64,000 nt of DNA from Vibrio sinaloensis DSM 21326 (GCF_000189275.1 NZ_AEVT01000099.1:62001-126000); one strand, 5' to 3'. Counted from the first letter of the stretch, positions 51,505 through 61,371 are shown. Program-made: numbers and translations. Notes: a model not told the origin generated them from the letters alone.

Positions 51505-52414
51505 ATTGGATGCTAGATTGGTTACGCCCCTTATGTTTGGCGTCATACAAGGCTTGATCGGCCCTACGGTATAGGGCGAAGAAGTCCCCGTCGTTATCAA
51601 CCAGTTCGGTGACGCCACAGGAAATAGAGAAGGGGGCTTTGGGTTTGTTCAGTGGGGAGTTATGAAATGCCAGCCTGAGCCGCTCTGCGATGTCAAACGC
51701 TTCTGTTGCGTGAGTATGATCTAAAACGATCAAGAATTCTTCACCACCGATTCGACCACAACAGTCGGTTTCACGCAAGTTGTGGCGAATCATATCCGCT
51801 AGTTCAACAATCACTTGATCGCCAAAGTCATGACCGTGACAGTCGTTAATTTGTTTGAAGAAATCGATATCGATAAGGATACACGAGAGTGGATGATTAT
51901 CTTGCGTTGCTCGGTTAAATGCACTGGAGAAAAACTGCCACAGTTTACGCCGATTGCACAGCTTAGTCAGCTCATCGGTGTTGGCCAATTCTGCTAATTG
52001 AACCCGCATGTTGACCATGTCGGTGATGTCGGTTGAGACTCCAATTAATCCAATTACCTCCCCCGTCAATCTGCTGATGATCGGTTTTTTGATGGCTCGG
52101 TAAATACGTAATTTGCCGTCGTGTAGTGCGCGAGTGTGTTCTTCATGAGTGACAGTCTCAGCGCTTTGAAACACCGCTTGGTCGGTTTTTAATATGTCGT
52201 CAATCAGTTCTGGGTCGAAAAAATCGTGATCAGTTTTGCCCTTGAGGGAGTGTAAATCAGTATTAAACAACTCAAGGGTTAATTGGTTGGCGTAGAGGTA
52301 TTCTCCCTCGCGATTTTTGACAAAAACGAAAGAGCCTATCTCGTTGAGGACAACCTCATGCAGGGTGAAGTGGTCTTGATTATATATGTCTTCTATGCGC
52401 TCCAATTCGATCAT
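51503..52414 (-). CDS. PAS-GGDEF diguanylate cyclase
   Basis: Soluble 303-residue protein. An N-terminal PAS domain (about 15-135: VKNREGEYLYANQLTLELF, GLIGVSTDITDM) senses an unknown signal; the GGDEF domain follows (ANTDELTKLCNRRKLW, IDIDFFKQINDCHGHDFGD) with the active-site GGEEF at 223-227 and the usual end ADQALYDAKHKGRN. All catalytic residues are present, so it should make c-di-GMP. It is transcribed toward the terminator of the MOSC gene. Confidence 0.92.
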   Translation of the reverse strand: MIELERIEDIYNQDHFTLHEVVLNEIGSFVFVKNREGEYLYANQLTLELFNTDLHSLKGKTDHDFFDPELIDDILKTDQAVFQSAETVTHEEHTRALHDGKLRIYRAIKKPIISRLTGEVIGLIGVSTDITDMVNMRVQLAELANTDELTKLCNRRKLWQFFSSAFNRATQDNHPLSCILIDIDFFKQINDCHGHDFGDQVIVELADMIRHNLRETDCCGRIGGEEFLIVLDHTHATEAFDIAERLRLAFHNSPLNKPKAPFSISCGVTELVDNDGDFFALYRRADQALYDAKHKGRNQSSIQ

Positions 52415-52547
52415 ACGACCTCCAATAATTCACGAGGTCTAGCCAACCTGATACTGACGTTGCGGCGATTATATTCTCAAGGTCAAAATTAAACCCTACA
52501 GGTGCCGCTTTATATTTTTAACCATATACCCAAACTTGGCAAAATAC

Positions 52548-53450
52548 CTAAATTTGTTTCACTTTTTCCATGTGTTGTGTGCGCTTGAACCTGCTGACCT
52601 TGAGCTGTGAGAGAATTACACCAGAAATCACCAGCAACCCGCCCATTAGATGATAGCCGTGGATGGTTTCCCCCAGCATAGTTGCCGCTAGGGTAATCGC
52701 GACCACAGGCATAAGGTTCATGAACATGGCGCTGGAATCCGCGCCAATCAAATCGATGGCTTTCACCCACATCCAAGGGGCGAGCACGGAGGCGGCTAAC
52801 CCTGCGTAACCAATAAGAGGCAGGGCTTCATTTGACGGCAGCAACTGGTCGCTGGACAACCAAAGAGGTGTGAGCATGATAAGCGCGAGTACACCTTGCA
52901 TGTAAACTAGAGTCCAATTGGATAATGGCATCTTCCAGCGCTTGAGCAAAACGCAGTAGGCGGCATAACAGGTCGCAGCAATCACCATCATACCATCGCC
53001 AAACGCAATGCTATTGTGAACAAAGAAAGCCATGTCTCCCTGACCCAACATAAAAGCGAGCCCAGCCAAGGCGATCACTCCGCCAACAATACTGAGTGGC
53101 GAGATGCGCTTGCCAAGCAATGGAACGCTCATAAAAACACTGAGTAAGGGGACCAACGAGGTGATCAGTGCCATGTTAGATGCCGAGGTTGTGAGGCCAG
53201 CGTAATATCCAAGCGATTGATTGAGCACCATACCAAGCAGAGCCAAAAAGGCAATTTTAGCCAGATAAGGCCGAATCACCTGCCACTCTTTGATGACTGT
53301 GTTTAAGCAAAACGGAGTTAACACCAGAATAGCCAGAAACCAGCGATAGAACGACATAGCACTTGGCTCGATCGCCTCAGAAGCCATCTTGTTAACGATT
53401 GCATTGCCGCCCCAGATAAAAACGGTAAGAAGAGGAAGGAGATAAACCAT
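52548..53450 (-). CDS. EamA-family DMT transporter
   Basis: Ten-helix drug/metabolite transporter of 300 residues, with two EamA repeats (YLLPLLTVFIWGGNAIVNKM, and FGDGMMVIAATCYAAYCVLLKRW). The ATG at 53450 begins MVYLLPLL; an upstream frame to 53603 overlaps the divergent regulator and has no support. It is divergent from an AraC-type gene, 164 bases away, which probably regulates it. Substrate unknown. Confidence 0.88.
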   Translation of the reverse strand: MVYLLPLLTVFIWGGNAIVNKMASEAIEPSAMSFYRWFLAILVLTPFCLNTVIKEWQVIRPYLAKIAFLALLGMVLNQSLGYYAGLTTSASNMALITSLVPLLSVFMSVPLLGKRISPLSIVGGVIALAGLAFMLGQGDMAFFVHNSIAFGDGMMVIAATCYAAYCVLLKRWKMPLSNWTLVYMQGVLALIMLTPLWLSSDQLLPSNEALPLIGYAGLAASVLAPWMWVKAIDLIGADSSAMFMNLMPVVAITLAATMLGETIHGYHLMGGLLVISGVILSQLKVSRFKRTQHMEKVKQI

Positions 53451-53614
53451 GTGAGTTCCATCGCAAAAAACTGATGGAAGATAGTTTGTCAGGTCTATAT
53501 GATTATAGATATCTTTAGAAAGACATTGTGCGTCATAGGAAGACAAGTTTGAGAAAGTCGGCGAAACACCTTCACCCCTCGTTATCAATTGATAGAGCAC
53601 CATCCGAAGTGTTT

Positions 53615-54337
53615 ATGAATTTTGAGGCTTTTTTGTCCAACACTGAAACGCGGATGCACAGCCACCCATGGGGCCAAGTGCAGTTGATAAGTGGCGGGAT
53701 ATTAGAAATGGAAGCGGAGGACACCCGATTTCTTGCTCCGCCTCACTTAGCTATTTGGGTACCAGCCGGGATTAAACACACCAGTTTTAACCGTAAGCCG
53801 CTTTCTTATTGCTCATTGAATATTGCCGAGTCACTGACTACCCAATTTCCTGATTGCACCAGTCTTATTAAGGTGACGCCCATTGTTTCAGCGATTATTG
53901 ATGATTTTAGGCAGAGAAGCGTCAATGTGGCGCAAAGCGAGTCGGATAAACGCTTAGTGCAGGTACTGCTTGATCAACTGGCAACGCGCGATACTCAGCA
54001 CCATTTTTTACCGTCAACCGACAATAAGTACTTAGCGAAGATCTTAACTGCGGTAGAAGAAAATCCGATCGACAATACCAGTTTGTCGCAGTGGGCTGAG
54101 CGGGTACATACCACAGAGCGAACGTTGGCCAGGCATTGTCAGGCGGAGCTAGGAATGAGTTTTACAGAATGGCGGCTGAGAGTTCGTTACTTGTATTCGA
54201 TGGATTTACTGCGCAACGGTCATTCAGTAAAAGAGGTGGCATTAACGCTTGGGTACAATCAAGCTAGCCCATTTATCGCGATGTTCAAAAAATACTCCGG
54301 GCAGACCCCGGAGCAATACAAAAATAAACTGTTATAG
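53615..54337 (+). CDS. AraC-family regulator with cupin N-terminus
   Basis: Regulator of 240 residues. The cupin part has THMHSHPWGQVQLISGG-like residues (RMHSHPWGQVQL) and PPHLAIWVPAGIKH; the C-terminal HTH pair is SLSQWAERVHTTERTLARHC and VKEVALTLGYNQASPFIAMF. It resembles small NimR-type regulators that control a divergent transporter, and here it lies divergent from the EamA gene. The ATG at 53615 lacks a strong ribosome site; a GTG at 53528 is also open. It overlaps the end of the M14-type gene by 6 bases. Confidence 0.87.
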   Translation: MNFEAFLSNTETRMHSHPWGQVQLISGGILEMEAEDTRFLAPPHLAIWVPAGIKHTSFNRKPLSYCSLNIAESLTTQFPDCTSLIKVTPIVSAIIDDFRQRSVNVAQSESDKRLVQVLLDQLATRDTQHHFLPSTDNKYLAKILTAVEENPIDNTSLSQWAERVHTTERTLARHCQAELGMSFTEWRLRVRYLYSMDLLRNGHSVKEVALTLGYNQASPFIAMFKKYSGQTPEQYKNKLL

Positions 54338-55252
54338 CTGTGCCAATACGTAATCGAGCCCGCCCACAATGGCCGCGACTTGAGCGTCGTTACACTCTTC
54401 ATCGGTAACTTTCGGGCTGTCTGGGTATACTTCGGTCGTGGTGCCAAAGGTGCAAGTTGTGACGCCGCCACATAAGCCTAGTTTGACCATCGGGTAGTTA
54501 ATCACGCCATGCTGTACAACGGCAGAGCCAATAATTTCTCCAGCCTCATCTGCGGGTGCAATATGAGTGACCTTACTGACAGATTCGATTACGGCTTGCT
54601 GAAATTCTGGTTGAGGGTTTTCTGTGTCGCCAACGGTGTAGAAACCATCGGGGATCATGCCTTCAATGTAATCTATACCATCTCGTGCAGCGAGGGCAGG
54701 TCGAAATTCTGTTTCGTCGGTATCCGTCGTCTCATGCAGATCGATATGCACAAGAACGTCACCGTCAAGCGACGCTACGAGCGCCATTAAGTTGGCCGAC
54801 TCTTCCGCTGGGCTGTCTGCATAGAAGGAGCGGTTTGGATCGATCGCTAATGGGTTCCAACGATTGATGGTTTCGTAACCCCACGGGCTGACACACGGAG
54901 CGACAACAATATTGAAGAACTGGCTATAGTGAGCCATGGCACTATCGGCAAACTTTAAAGCACCATGAACACCACTGGTCTCGTAGCCATGAACGCCACC
55001 AGTGACGAGGACGACTGGCTTAGAGCTGTCCCAGTTTCTACTTTTAATGCAAAACAGGGGGAAACGTTCTACATCGTATGAGAGTGCGCCGTACTGTTCT
55101 ATGTCGAATCGGTCGGCAAGTGCTTGGATTTTAGGGACAACCTCTTCCTGATACTCGCGCTTAATCGTAGTTTGTTCGCGCCAAGCGAGTCGTTCCGCAT
55201 CTCCCCATTTTTTTCCAGGGGTGCCGATAGGGTAGGTGTAAGAGCTGTGCAT
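54332..55252 (-). CDS. M14-family zinc hydrolase (carboxypeptidase / deacylase-like)
   Basis: Cytoplasmic protein of 306 residues, with no signal peptide. The M14 zinc ligands are in GGVHGYETSG (HxxE) and later HIDLHETTD; DPNRSFYAD provides the typical arginine region. The family includes succinylglutamate desuccinylase/aspartoacylase-like and murein-peptide amidase-like enzymes; the sequence does not show which. The start is an ATG with AAAGG nearby. It overlaps the AraC gene end by 6 bases and stands alone. Confidence 0.85.
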   Translation of the reverse strand: MHSSYTYPIGTPGKKWGDAERLAWREQTTIKREYQEEVVPKIQALADRFDIEQYGALSYDVERFPLFCIKSRNWDSSKPVVLVTGGVHGYETSGVHGALKFADSAMAHYSQFFNIVVAPCVSPWGYETINRWNPLAIDPNRSFYADSPAEESANLMALVASLDGDVLVHIDLHETTDTDETEFRPALAARDGIDYIEGMIPDGFYTVGDTENPQPEFQQAVIESVSKVTHIAPADEAGEIIGSAVVQHGVINYPMVKLGLCGGVTTCTFGTTTEVYPDSPKVTDEECNDAQVAAIVGGLDYVLAQL

Positions 55253-55433
55253 GACTTTGCCTTTGTAGTTATTGAAATTGCGCTACAGCATAGAGCGCTA
55301 TTTTTTATTCGGCAATCACTAACCTTCAACTTGACTATGATTGACGAAGCTTTGACATCTTTTCAGTTTGTTCCAACCTTTGCGGGTGTTACATTTACTT
55401 ACATTCATAACTTTTACTCATAAGAGAATATAA

Positions 55434-56336
55434 ATGGCTGGTGCAAGCTTATTAACCTTACTGGATGACATCGCGACGGTGCTGGACGATGTCGCGCTGA
55501 TGTCTAAGGTAGCAGCGAAGAAAACGGCCGGTGTTTTGGGTGACGACCTAGCGTTGAATGCCCAGCAAGTCTCGGGTGTGACAGCGGAGCGAGAAATCCC
55601 TGTCGTGTGGAGTGTGGCTAAAGGGTCGTTTCGCAACAAGCTCATTTTGGTGCCTGCGGCACTGTTAATCAGTGCATTTGTGCCATGGCTGATCATGCCT
55701 CTACTGCTGATAGGTGGCTTATTTTTGTGCTTTGAAGGCGCGGAGAAAATCATCGAGAAGCTCTTTCATAGCAAACACAAACAGGCGCAGCCCGATGAAC
55801 TCGTCAATGATGTCTCGATTGATGAATACGAAAAGAGGAAAGTGGCTGGAGCGATCCGGACAGATTTTATCTTGTCAGCAGAAATCATCGTTATCGCGTT
55901 AGGTACCGTTCAAGGGCAGTCGACCCTAACCCAAGTGATGGTGGTTAGCTTGATCGCCATCGTGATGACCATAGGTGTTTATGGTCTTGTTGCTGGCATC
56001 GTAAAGCTCGATGATTTGGGCTTTTACCTTGAAAAGCGCAGCCAAGGTCAAGGTGTTATGGCGAGCATTGGACGTACATTGATCGCCTTTGCACCAAAGC
56101 TAATGAAAATACTGGCGGTTGTCGGTACTGCAGCAATGTTTTTAGTCGGGGGCGGAATAGTTGTACACAATGTCCCTATGATTCACCACTGGATAGAGCC
56201 AGTATTGATGGATATTCCGAATATCTCGCTGGCTAAAGCTCTGTTCCCTAGCTTATTGAATGGCTTGATTGGTGTTGTCGCTGGGCTGGTTGTCTTGACC
56301 GTATGGAGTGTCATTGCGCGGATAAAACAAGCATAA
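55434..56336 (+). CDS. yedI: DUF808 inner-membrane protein (YedI-like)
   Basis: Membrane protein of 300 residues that matches remembered E. coli YedI from its N-terminus (MAGASLLTLLDDIATVLDD, then KKTAGVLGDDLALNAQQVSG) through FLCFEGAEKIIEKLFH. It has about six hydrophobic segments after residue 65. Function unknown. A terminator follows immediately. Confidence 0.92.
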   Translation: MAGASLLTLLDDIATVLDDVALMSKVAAKKTAGVLGDDLALNAQQVSGVTAEREIPVVWSVAKGSFRNKLILVPAALLISAFVPWLIMPLLLIGGLFLCFEGAEKIIEKLFHSKHKQAQPDELVNDVSIDEYEKRKVAGAIRTDFILSAEIIVIALGTVQGQSTLTQVMVVSLIAIVMTIGVYGLVAGIVKLDDLGFYLEKRSQGQGVMASIGRTLIAFAPKLMKILAVVGTAAMFLVGGGIVVHNVPMIHHWIEPVLMDIPNISLAKALFPSLLNGLIGVVAGLVVLTVWSVIARIKQA

Positions 56337-56340
56337 ATTT

Positions 56341-56366
56341 AAGGAGAGCTCAGGCTCTCCTTTTTT
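56341..56366 (+). terminator. Terminator after the yedI-like gene
   Basis: AAGGAGAGC / GCTCTCCTT with a TCAG loop and six T residues. It reaches the stop of the convergent DsbA-type gene. Confidence 0.88.
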
Positions 56367-57006
56367 ATAGGTTGTTGATCTGCTTTAAGGCAGAAACTAA
56401 CAATTCTGACGTTTGAGCGCCTGAAATCAGGTGCTTTTTGTTGATAATAATTGCAGGAACTGCATTAATGCCTGCTTCAAGCCATTGCTGTTCGGTTGTT
56501 GCCACACTCTCTGCCCAAGTCATGTCTGCAAGTACCAATTTGGCTGTTTCAGAGTCAAGCCCAACATTGGCAGCCGCATCAATGAGAACCTTCTCATCGC
56601 TGATGTCTTGATTGTCTGTAAAATAACAATGGAAAAGCTTGAGCTTAAGCTCAAGTTGTTTGTTTTCGCTTGAGGCCCACATCAATAACTGATGCGCTTT
56701 TCGAGTATTGTAGATGCGCATTTGTGGCGAGAAGTGAAACTCGAAACCAACCTCATGACCTAGCTGGGTTAAGGTTTGCCTCGCAGACTGACTGGCTTCC
56801 TCGGTGGTGCCGTATTTCTCTTGCAAGTGCTCTTTTAGGTTTTGCCCTTGCTCCCCCATGGCCGGATTGAGCTCAAACGGATGCCAGTAGAGATCGGCCT
56901 CTAGGCTATCTGAGAGTGTGGATAAAGCTTGCTCTAACCGTTTGTAACCGATGATACACCACGGGCAAACGACATCTGAAACGATGTCTATTCGAACCTT
57001 TTTCAT
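56365..57006 (-). CDS. DsbA/FrnE-family thioredoxin-fold oxidoreductase
   Basis: Cytoplasmic DsbA-like protein of 213 residues with redox motif CPWC at 14-17 (SDVVCPWCIIGYKRLE), the inserted helical domain and the cis-proline in INAVPAIIINKK. The FrnE subfamily is recognised by VCPWC at the N-terminus without signal peptide. It probably acts as a cytosolic disulfide or isomerase-type enzyme. AAGGA lies before the ATG. Confidence 0.9.
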   Translation of the reverse strand: MKKVRIDIVSDVVCPWCIIGYKRLEQALSTLSDSLEADLYWHPFELNPAMGEQGQNLKEHLQEKYGTTEEASQSARQTLTQLGHEVGFEFHFSPQMRIYNTRKAHQLLMWASSENKQLELKLKLFHCYFTDNQDISDEKVLIDAAANVGLDSETAKLVLADMTWAESVATTEQQWLEAGINAVPAIIINKKHLISGAQTSELLVSALKQINNL

Positions 57007-57216
57007 TACGTCATCCTTGCTAATTCATACTGCAAGTATAGCTGGATGGGTAATGAGATTTTACTAAATAGCTCACTATTTGTTAATTTCTACGCCTTAC
57101 AGCTACTACGTCAAAAGAGTGACTTGGGGGGATAAAGATTCTGATCTGCCTTTGTTAAACTGATCCTCATAGCGCTACGGAAGGTAGCAAAAGAACAATA
57201 ACGATAGGAACTGGTC

Positions 57217-58569
57217 ATGTTTACCTCACAAGCAACCGACGTAGTGTTGCATGCTTTTGATTGGCCTTATGAGCTGGTAACCCAGCGAGCAAAACAGATT
57301 GCCCAAGCCGGATACAAGTCGGTACTGATCTCGCCTCCACTTAAGTCAAAGAAGACTGAGGCTGGCAGCAAATGGTGGCAACGCTATCAACCTCAAGATT
57401 ATCGAGTGATTGATAATCAACTTGGTAATACCCAAGATCTTAAACACATGATTGCGACATTGGACCAGCATAGCATTCGTGTCTATGCGGATGTGGTGTT
57501 TAACCATATGGCGAATGAGTCGTCATTTCGAACCGATCTGCAATACCCAAACTCGGACGATATGGCGAGCTATCAAGCAGAGCCGGACTATTTTAAAGCT
57601 CAGCGCTTGTTTGGTGATTTGGATAAACCGCTGTTTGATCACAACCACTTTGTTGAAGCCTTTGGTATCGAAGATTGGGAAGATAAGTGGCAGGTGCAAA
57701 ATGGGCGTATTACTGGTGGACCACAAGATCCAGGTTTGCCGACTCTTCGCGTCTGTGATCATGTCATCAGTCAGCAGCAGAATTATTTGCAAGCGCTCAA
57801 ATCGTTAGGGGTGAAAGGTTTTCGAATCGATGCCGCGAAACATATGACACTGGAACACCTTCAACGGGTGTGGACCAAAGAAATTTGTCACGATATTCAT
57901 ATCTTTGGTGAAATCATTACCAGCGGCGGGGCAACCAAGCCTGAATATGAAATTTTCCTTGAGCCATTTTTGAAACACACACGCTTTGGCGCCTATGATT
58001 TTCCCCTGTTTCAGGTGATCCATGATGCATTGCAAAGTGGTGGTAGCTTAAAAAGCTTGGTCGATCCTTACTGTTTTGGTCAGGCATTGTCCGAAAGGCG
58101 TGCGATTACCTTTGCCATTACTCACGATATTCCTAATAACGATGTGTTTAAGAACCTGGTTATGGAAGAAAACGTTGAATGGCTAGCTTACAGCTACATT
58201 CTTGGCCGAGATGGTGGCGTTCCCCTGATCTATACCGATCTGGATACCAGTGGCATCTTAGATCAACACGGAAAGCCGCGGTGGTTATCTGCTTGGGATG
58301 AACCACGAATGGTCGCTGCAATTGGTTTTCACAACGCCGTTCACGGTGAAACGATGAAGGTGATAGAAGCGTCGGACGATTTGTTGGTGTTTAGCCGCGG
58401 GGCAAAAGGTGTGGTCATCATCAACAAATCTAAACGAGCAAAAACCGTAGAGTGGAGTTCTAATGATCGTTGGTTCGATGTTCTTACAGAGAGTGAATAC
58501 GAAGCAAACAGCGGTCGCGTGGTGCTGAAGGTGCCAAGTTTAAGCAGCATGATGTTACTCAAGCAATGA
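57217..58569 (+). CDS. GH13 alpha-amylase-family glucan hydrolase, cytoplasmic
   Basis: Alpha-amylase-family enzyme of 450 residues without a signal peptide, so it acts on imported or stored glucans. The four GH13 regions are present: DVVFNH, GFRIDAAKH with nucleophile Asp205, FGEII with acid Glu232 and ITHDIPNN with Asp304. A C-terminal beta domain (VFSRGAKGVVIINKS) ends the protein. It probably degrades maltodextrins brought in by MalEFGK, but is not in the mal operon. No calcium-site call is possible. A terminator follows. Confidence 0.92.
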   Translation: MFTSQATDVVLHAFDWPYELVTQRAKQIAQAGYKSVLISPPLKSKKTEAGSKWWQRYQPQDYRVIDNQLGNTQDLKHMIATLDQHSIRVYADVVFNHMANESSFRTDLQYPNSDDMASYQAEPDYFKAQRLFGDLDKPLFDHNHFVEAFGIEDWEDKWQVQNGRITGGPQDPGLPTLRVCDHVISQQQNYLQALKSLGVKGFRIDAAKHMTLEHLQRVWTKEICHDIHIFGEIITSGGATKPEYEIFLEPFLKHTRFGAYDFPLFQVIHDALQSGGSLKSLVDPYCFGQALSERRAITFAITHDIPNNDVFKNLVMEENVEWLAYSYILGRDGGVPLIYTDLDTSGILDQHGKPRWLSAWDEPRMVAAIGFHNAVHGETMKVIEASDDLLVFSRGAKGVVIINKSKRAKTVEWSSNDRWFDVLTESEYEANSGRVVLKVPSLSSMMLLKQ

Positions 58570-58586
58570 CATCGTAGAGCAAAAAG

Positions 58587-58612
58587 AAGGGCGCCGGTTG
58601 GCGCCCTTTTTA
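58587..58612 (+). terminator. Terminator after the GH13 gene
   Basis: AAGGGCGCC / GGCGCCCTT stem, 9 bp, GGTT loop, T-run. Confidence 0.88.
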
Positions 58613-58628
58613 AGCTTGCCCTTAAGGG

Positions 58629-60497
58629 TTAGACGGTAAATTTATTCAAAATACTGTCTTGCTCACGAATGTTCTCCGTTTGGGCTTGCATCGCGATGTT
58701 AGCGTTCTCCGCCGCATCAGCCACTTGGGTTGAGAGATCTTTGATCTTCACCGTGTTGTTGTTGATCTCTTCGGCCACTAAGCTTTGCTCTTCTGCCGCA
58801 GAAGCGATTTGAATGTTCATATCGCTAATGCGTTGAATAGCGTCACGTATGCTGTCTAATGCGACATTCGCTTCTTGAGCACGAGCCACGGCATCAGTTG
58901 CAGTAGACTTGCTCATACTCATCGCATTCGCAACCGAGCTAGCACCCGCTTGAAGCTGTTCGATCATATTGCGAATTTCTGTGGTAGATTCTTGAGTACG
59001 CTGAGCAAGTGTACGGACTTCGTCTGCCACTACGGCAAAGCCGCGGCCTGACTCGCCTGCACGTGCGGCTTCTATCGCTGCATTCAGTGCCAACAAGTTG
59101 GTTTGGTCGGCAATGTCATTGATGACCTTCAAGATGGTCTCAATGTTGTCAGTTGCCGATTCGAGTACTTTCACTTCTTCTACCGCTTCATCGATTTTTT
59201 GTGACAAGTTGTCGATGGCACCCGTGGTATCACTGACCACCGAGGTACCTAAGCTGGTGGCATCGTCTGCTTCCTTGGCCGCAGCCGCTGCCCCTTGGGC
59301 GTTATTGGCTACTTCCCCAGAGGTGGTCGCCATTTCATGCATTGCTGTGGCGAGTTGCTCGAGTTCATGGAGCTGGTCTTGCATGGCTGCCGCTGACTCT
59401 TGCAGGCCCATAGAGGTCATCTCAGAGCCGCGTAAGATTTCTGAACCGATCGCCTTAGATTGAGTAATCAACTGCTGGAGCGTGCCCGTAAAATCGTTGA
59501 AGCCAGAGGCGAGGATAGAGAACTCTTTGTCGGTGTTGGTTTCTAGGCGTTTGGTTAAGTCACCTTGGCCTGAAGCCACATCCTGAATGGCTTCGTTAAG
59601 TGTTTCAAGTGGACGCATTAGGCTACGGATGAGTAGCAGAAGCAAGAACACACTGATGACCAGCGCGATAATGGTATACAGGATAGAACTGTTGCGCAGG
59701 TCTGCGAGAGATTGGTAAGCCACCTCCTCATCTAGAATGACCCCTATGTACCAATCTTCACCCGGTACTCGTGAGAAATCTAAGGTGTAGACTTTGTCAT
59801 CCAATGTCACGTGCTGTGGTTCTTCTTTGATTGCAGCGCTGCCGAGAAAGTCTTTCATCGGTTTGCCGTTTAATTCCGTTTCTGGGTGCGCAATGGTTGT
59901 GCCGTCACCTGCGACAATAAATACGTAACCTGCGTTAAACAACTGCACTTTATTTACCAGCTCTGCCAGTGCCGCCAAGCTTACGTCATAAAATATTGCA
60001 CCGATAAATTGGCCTTTGTCGCGCACAGGAGTGGCGATGGAGACCAAGATCTCTCCGGTTGCTGAATCGGCGTAGGGCGCGGTGATAACCAGTTTGCCTG
60101 AGTTTTTGGCATCAATGTACCAAGGTCTGACGCGAGGGTCCCAAGTCGGCCCCGGGTTCCAAGATGGATCGTTGTTGATATTGGAGCCATCTTTTTCAAA
60201 GCCTAGCCCGGCGAGTAAAAAGGTCTCTTTAACAACAGGGCGTGTGATTACCGTGGCAACCGCGTCTGGTGACAGGTCGGCTTCAAGCATGCTGGTAGCA
60301 TAAGCGGCAATGGATTTTCGGCTATTGATTTCCGCAGCCGTGGTGTCGCGGACCCCATCGACGATCTCGTTGACGCTGGAAGTGACTTGAGCGCGAATTT
60401 CTGTTTTAACGGTGTGGTATTGCTGCAAAGTGAGCAAGGTTACTGTGGCTAAAAGTAGTGCAGAAGAAGCGGCCACGATCTTATGGCTGAATTTCAT
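58629..60497 (-). CDS. Methyl-accepting chemotaxis protein with dCache sensor
   Basis: Chemoreceptor of 622 residues: membrane helix at about 8-28, a periplasmic double-Cache domain (WDPRVRPWYIDAKNSGKLVIT, VITAPYADSATGEILVSIATPV) with the amine/amino-acid-type aromatic and acidic residues, a second helix at about 275-297, HAMP and signalling tip (NLLALNAAIEAARAGES). It resembles Vibrio receptors of the Mlp37 or McpX type, which sense amino acids or taurine, but that is inference. GGG is well placed before the ATG. Confidence 0.92.
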   Translation of the reverse strand: MKFSHKIVAASSALLLATVTLLTLQQYHTVKTEIRAQVTSSVNEIVDGVRDTTAAEINSRKSIAAYATSMLEADLSPDAVATVITRPVVKETFLLAGLGFEKDGSNINNDPSWNPGPTWDPRVRPWYIDAKNSGKLVITAPYADSATGEILVSIATPVRDKGQFIGAIFYDVSLAALAELVNKVQLFNAGYVFIVAGDGTTIAHPETELNGKPMKDFLGSAAIKEEPQHVTLDDKVYTLDFSRVPGEDWYIGVILDEEVAYQSLADLRNSSILYTIIALVISVFLLLLLIRSLMRPLETLNEAIQDVASGQGDLTKRLETNTDKEFSILASGFNDFTGTLQQLITQSKAIGSEILRGSEMTSMGLQESAAAMQDQLHELEQLATAMHEMATTSGEVANNAQGAAAAAKEADDATSLGTSVVSDTTGAIDNLSQKIDEAVEEVKVLESATDNIETILKVINDIADQTNLLALNAAIEAARAGESGRGFAVVADEVRTLAQRTQESTTEIRNMIEQLQAGASSVANAMSMSKSTATDAVARAQEANVALDSIRDAIQRISDMNIQIASAAEEQSLVAEEINNNTVKIKDLSTQVADAAENANIAMQAQTENIREQDSILNKFTV

Positions 60498-60588
60498 TCG
60501 TTTTTCCCTATCTATAACATCAAATAGCTATTTATAGATCTATAGTTACGAAATGATTATTCAGCCAGTAAAAAGCTAAACTTTTCTA

Positions 60589-61194
60589 CTATTTGCCAAG
60601 CAGAACCGCTTCGAGTTGAGTAAAGGTAATTTCATCACCATCGAACAGTTGCTCAATCACTTGAGGACGTTTTTTGCCTGACAACATCATTTTGCTCGCT
60701 TCACGCATCTTTAACACGAGTTGCTGCTCGCGGGAAAGCGCCGAGTCTAAGATATCCCAATGCCATTGATTGACTAATGCGTTGAGTTTACTTTGGCGCA
60801 GTTTCGGCGCCATGCTAGAGAACTCAGTGCGCAAAACGGCAAGCAGCTCTGCTTTCGCTTGTTCGTTAGAGGTGTGATCGCCGAGCCTAGTCACGATGGC
60901 CTGGCATAACTCATTGAGTTGAACGTAGCCACCTTGCGCGGGCATCGGGGTAGTTACTCGGCAAGAAACGTCAACTTTCTCGACCTTTGAGTTAGGGAAA
61001 TAAGTGAGCGAGCACAATGCATTAAACGGCAGCCAAAAGCTTGAGCCGGGCTCGATTGCGTACTCTTGTTTACCGAGTTTGACCAATACTAAGCCTTCTT
61101 TCACGTGTAACAGTGTGTGTTTCAACAGTTTGCGTCTTGGCGTGATGTGGAGAAACTCTTGTTCTAAAGTCGTGTGAGAAATGGCGTAGTGCAT
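60589..61194 (-). CDS. Cupin-type protein, AraC N-terminal-like, without recognisable HTH pair
   Basis: A 201-residue protein with an AraC-type sensing cupin in the first half (LLHVKEGLVLVKLGKQEYAIEPGSSFWLPFNAL) and a helical second half of about 100 residues. A typical AraC tail would carry two clear HTHs; only an uncertain helical region with LREASKMMLSGKKRPQVIEQLFDGD is seen. So it may be a divergent or shortened AraC regulator. The ATG at 61194 is preferred on length and family; no strong ribosome site is seen. Confidence 0.75.
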   Translation of the reverse strand: MHYAISHTTLEQEFLHITPRRKLLKHTLLHVKEGLVLVKLGKQEYAIEPGSSFWLPFNALCSLTYFPNSKVEKVDVSCRVTTPMPAQGGYVQLNELCQAIVTRLGDHTSNEQAKAELLAVLRTEFSSMAPKLRQSKLNALVNQWHWDILDSALSREQQLVLKMREASKMMLSGKKRPQVIEQLFDGDEITFTQLEAVLLGK

Positions 61195-61371
61195 GGTGTA
61201 ACTCGTTTGCAAAGGGGCGCTAAGGGTAACTTTTCTGGCAAAAAAAGCCAATATCAATTAAAACCTTGTTATTCACGTGGTCTGACCTTTGTAAATCTGA
61301 GAGAAGTATAGCTGCTAAGATGGCTATCTACGCGTAGAATAGGCCAGCTTTTTATTTGATGTACTTGAAGA

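Noticed and set aside
54509..54867. Frames opposite the M14-type gene
   Set aside because: Antisense to a clear enzyme gene, with no ribosome sites or family features.
59098..59463. A 121-residue serine-rich frame opposite the second chemoreceptor
   Set aside because: Antisense shadow of the receptor signalling domain, whose Ala/Ser-rich codons keep the reverse frame open.
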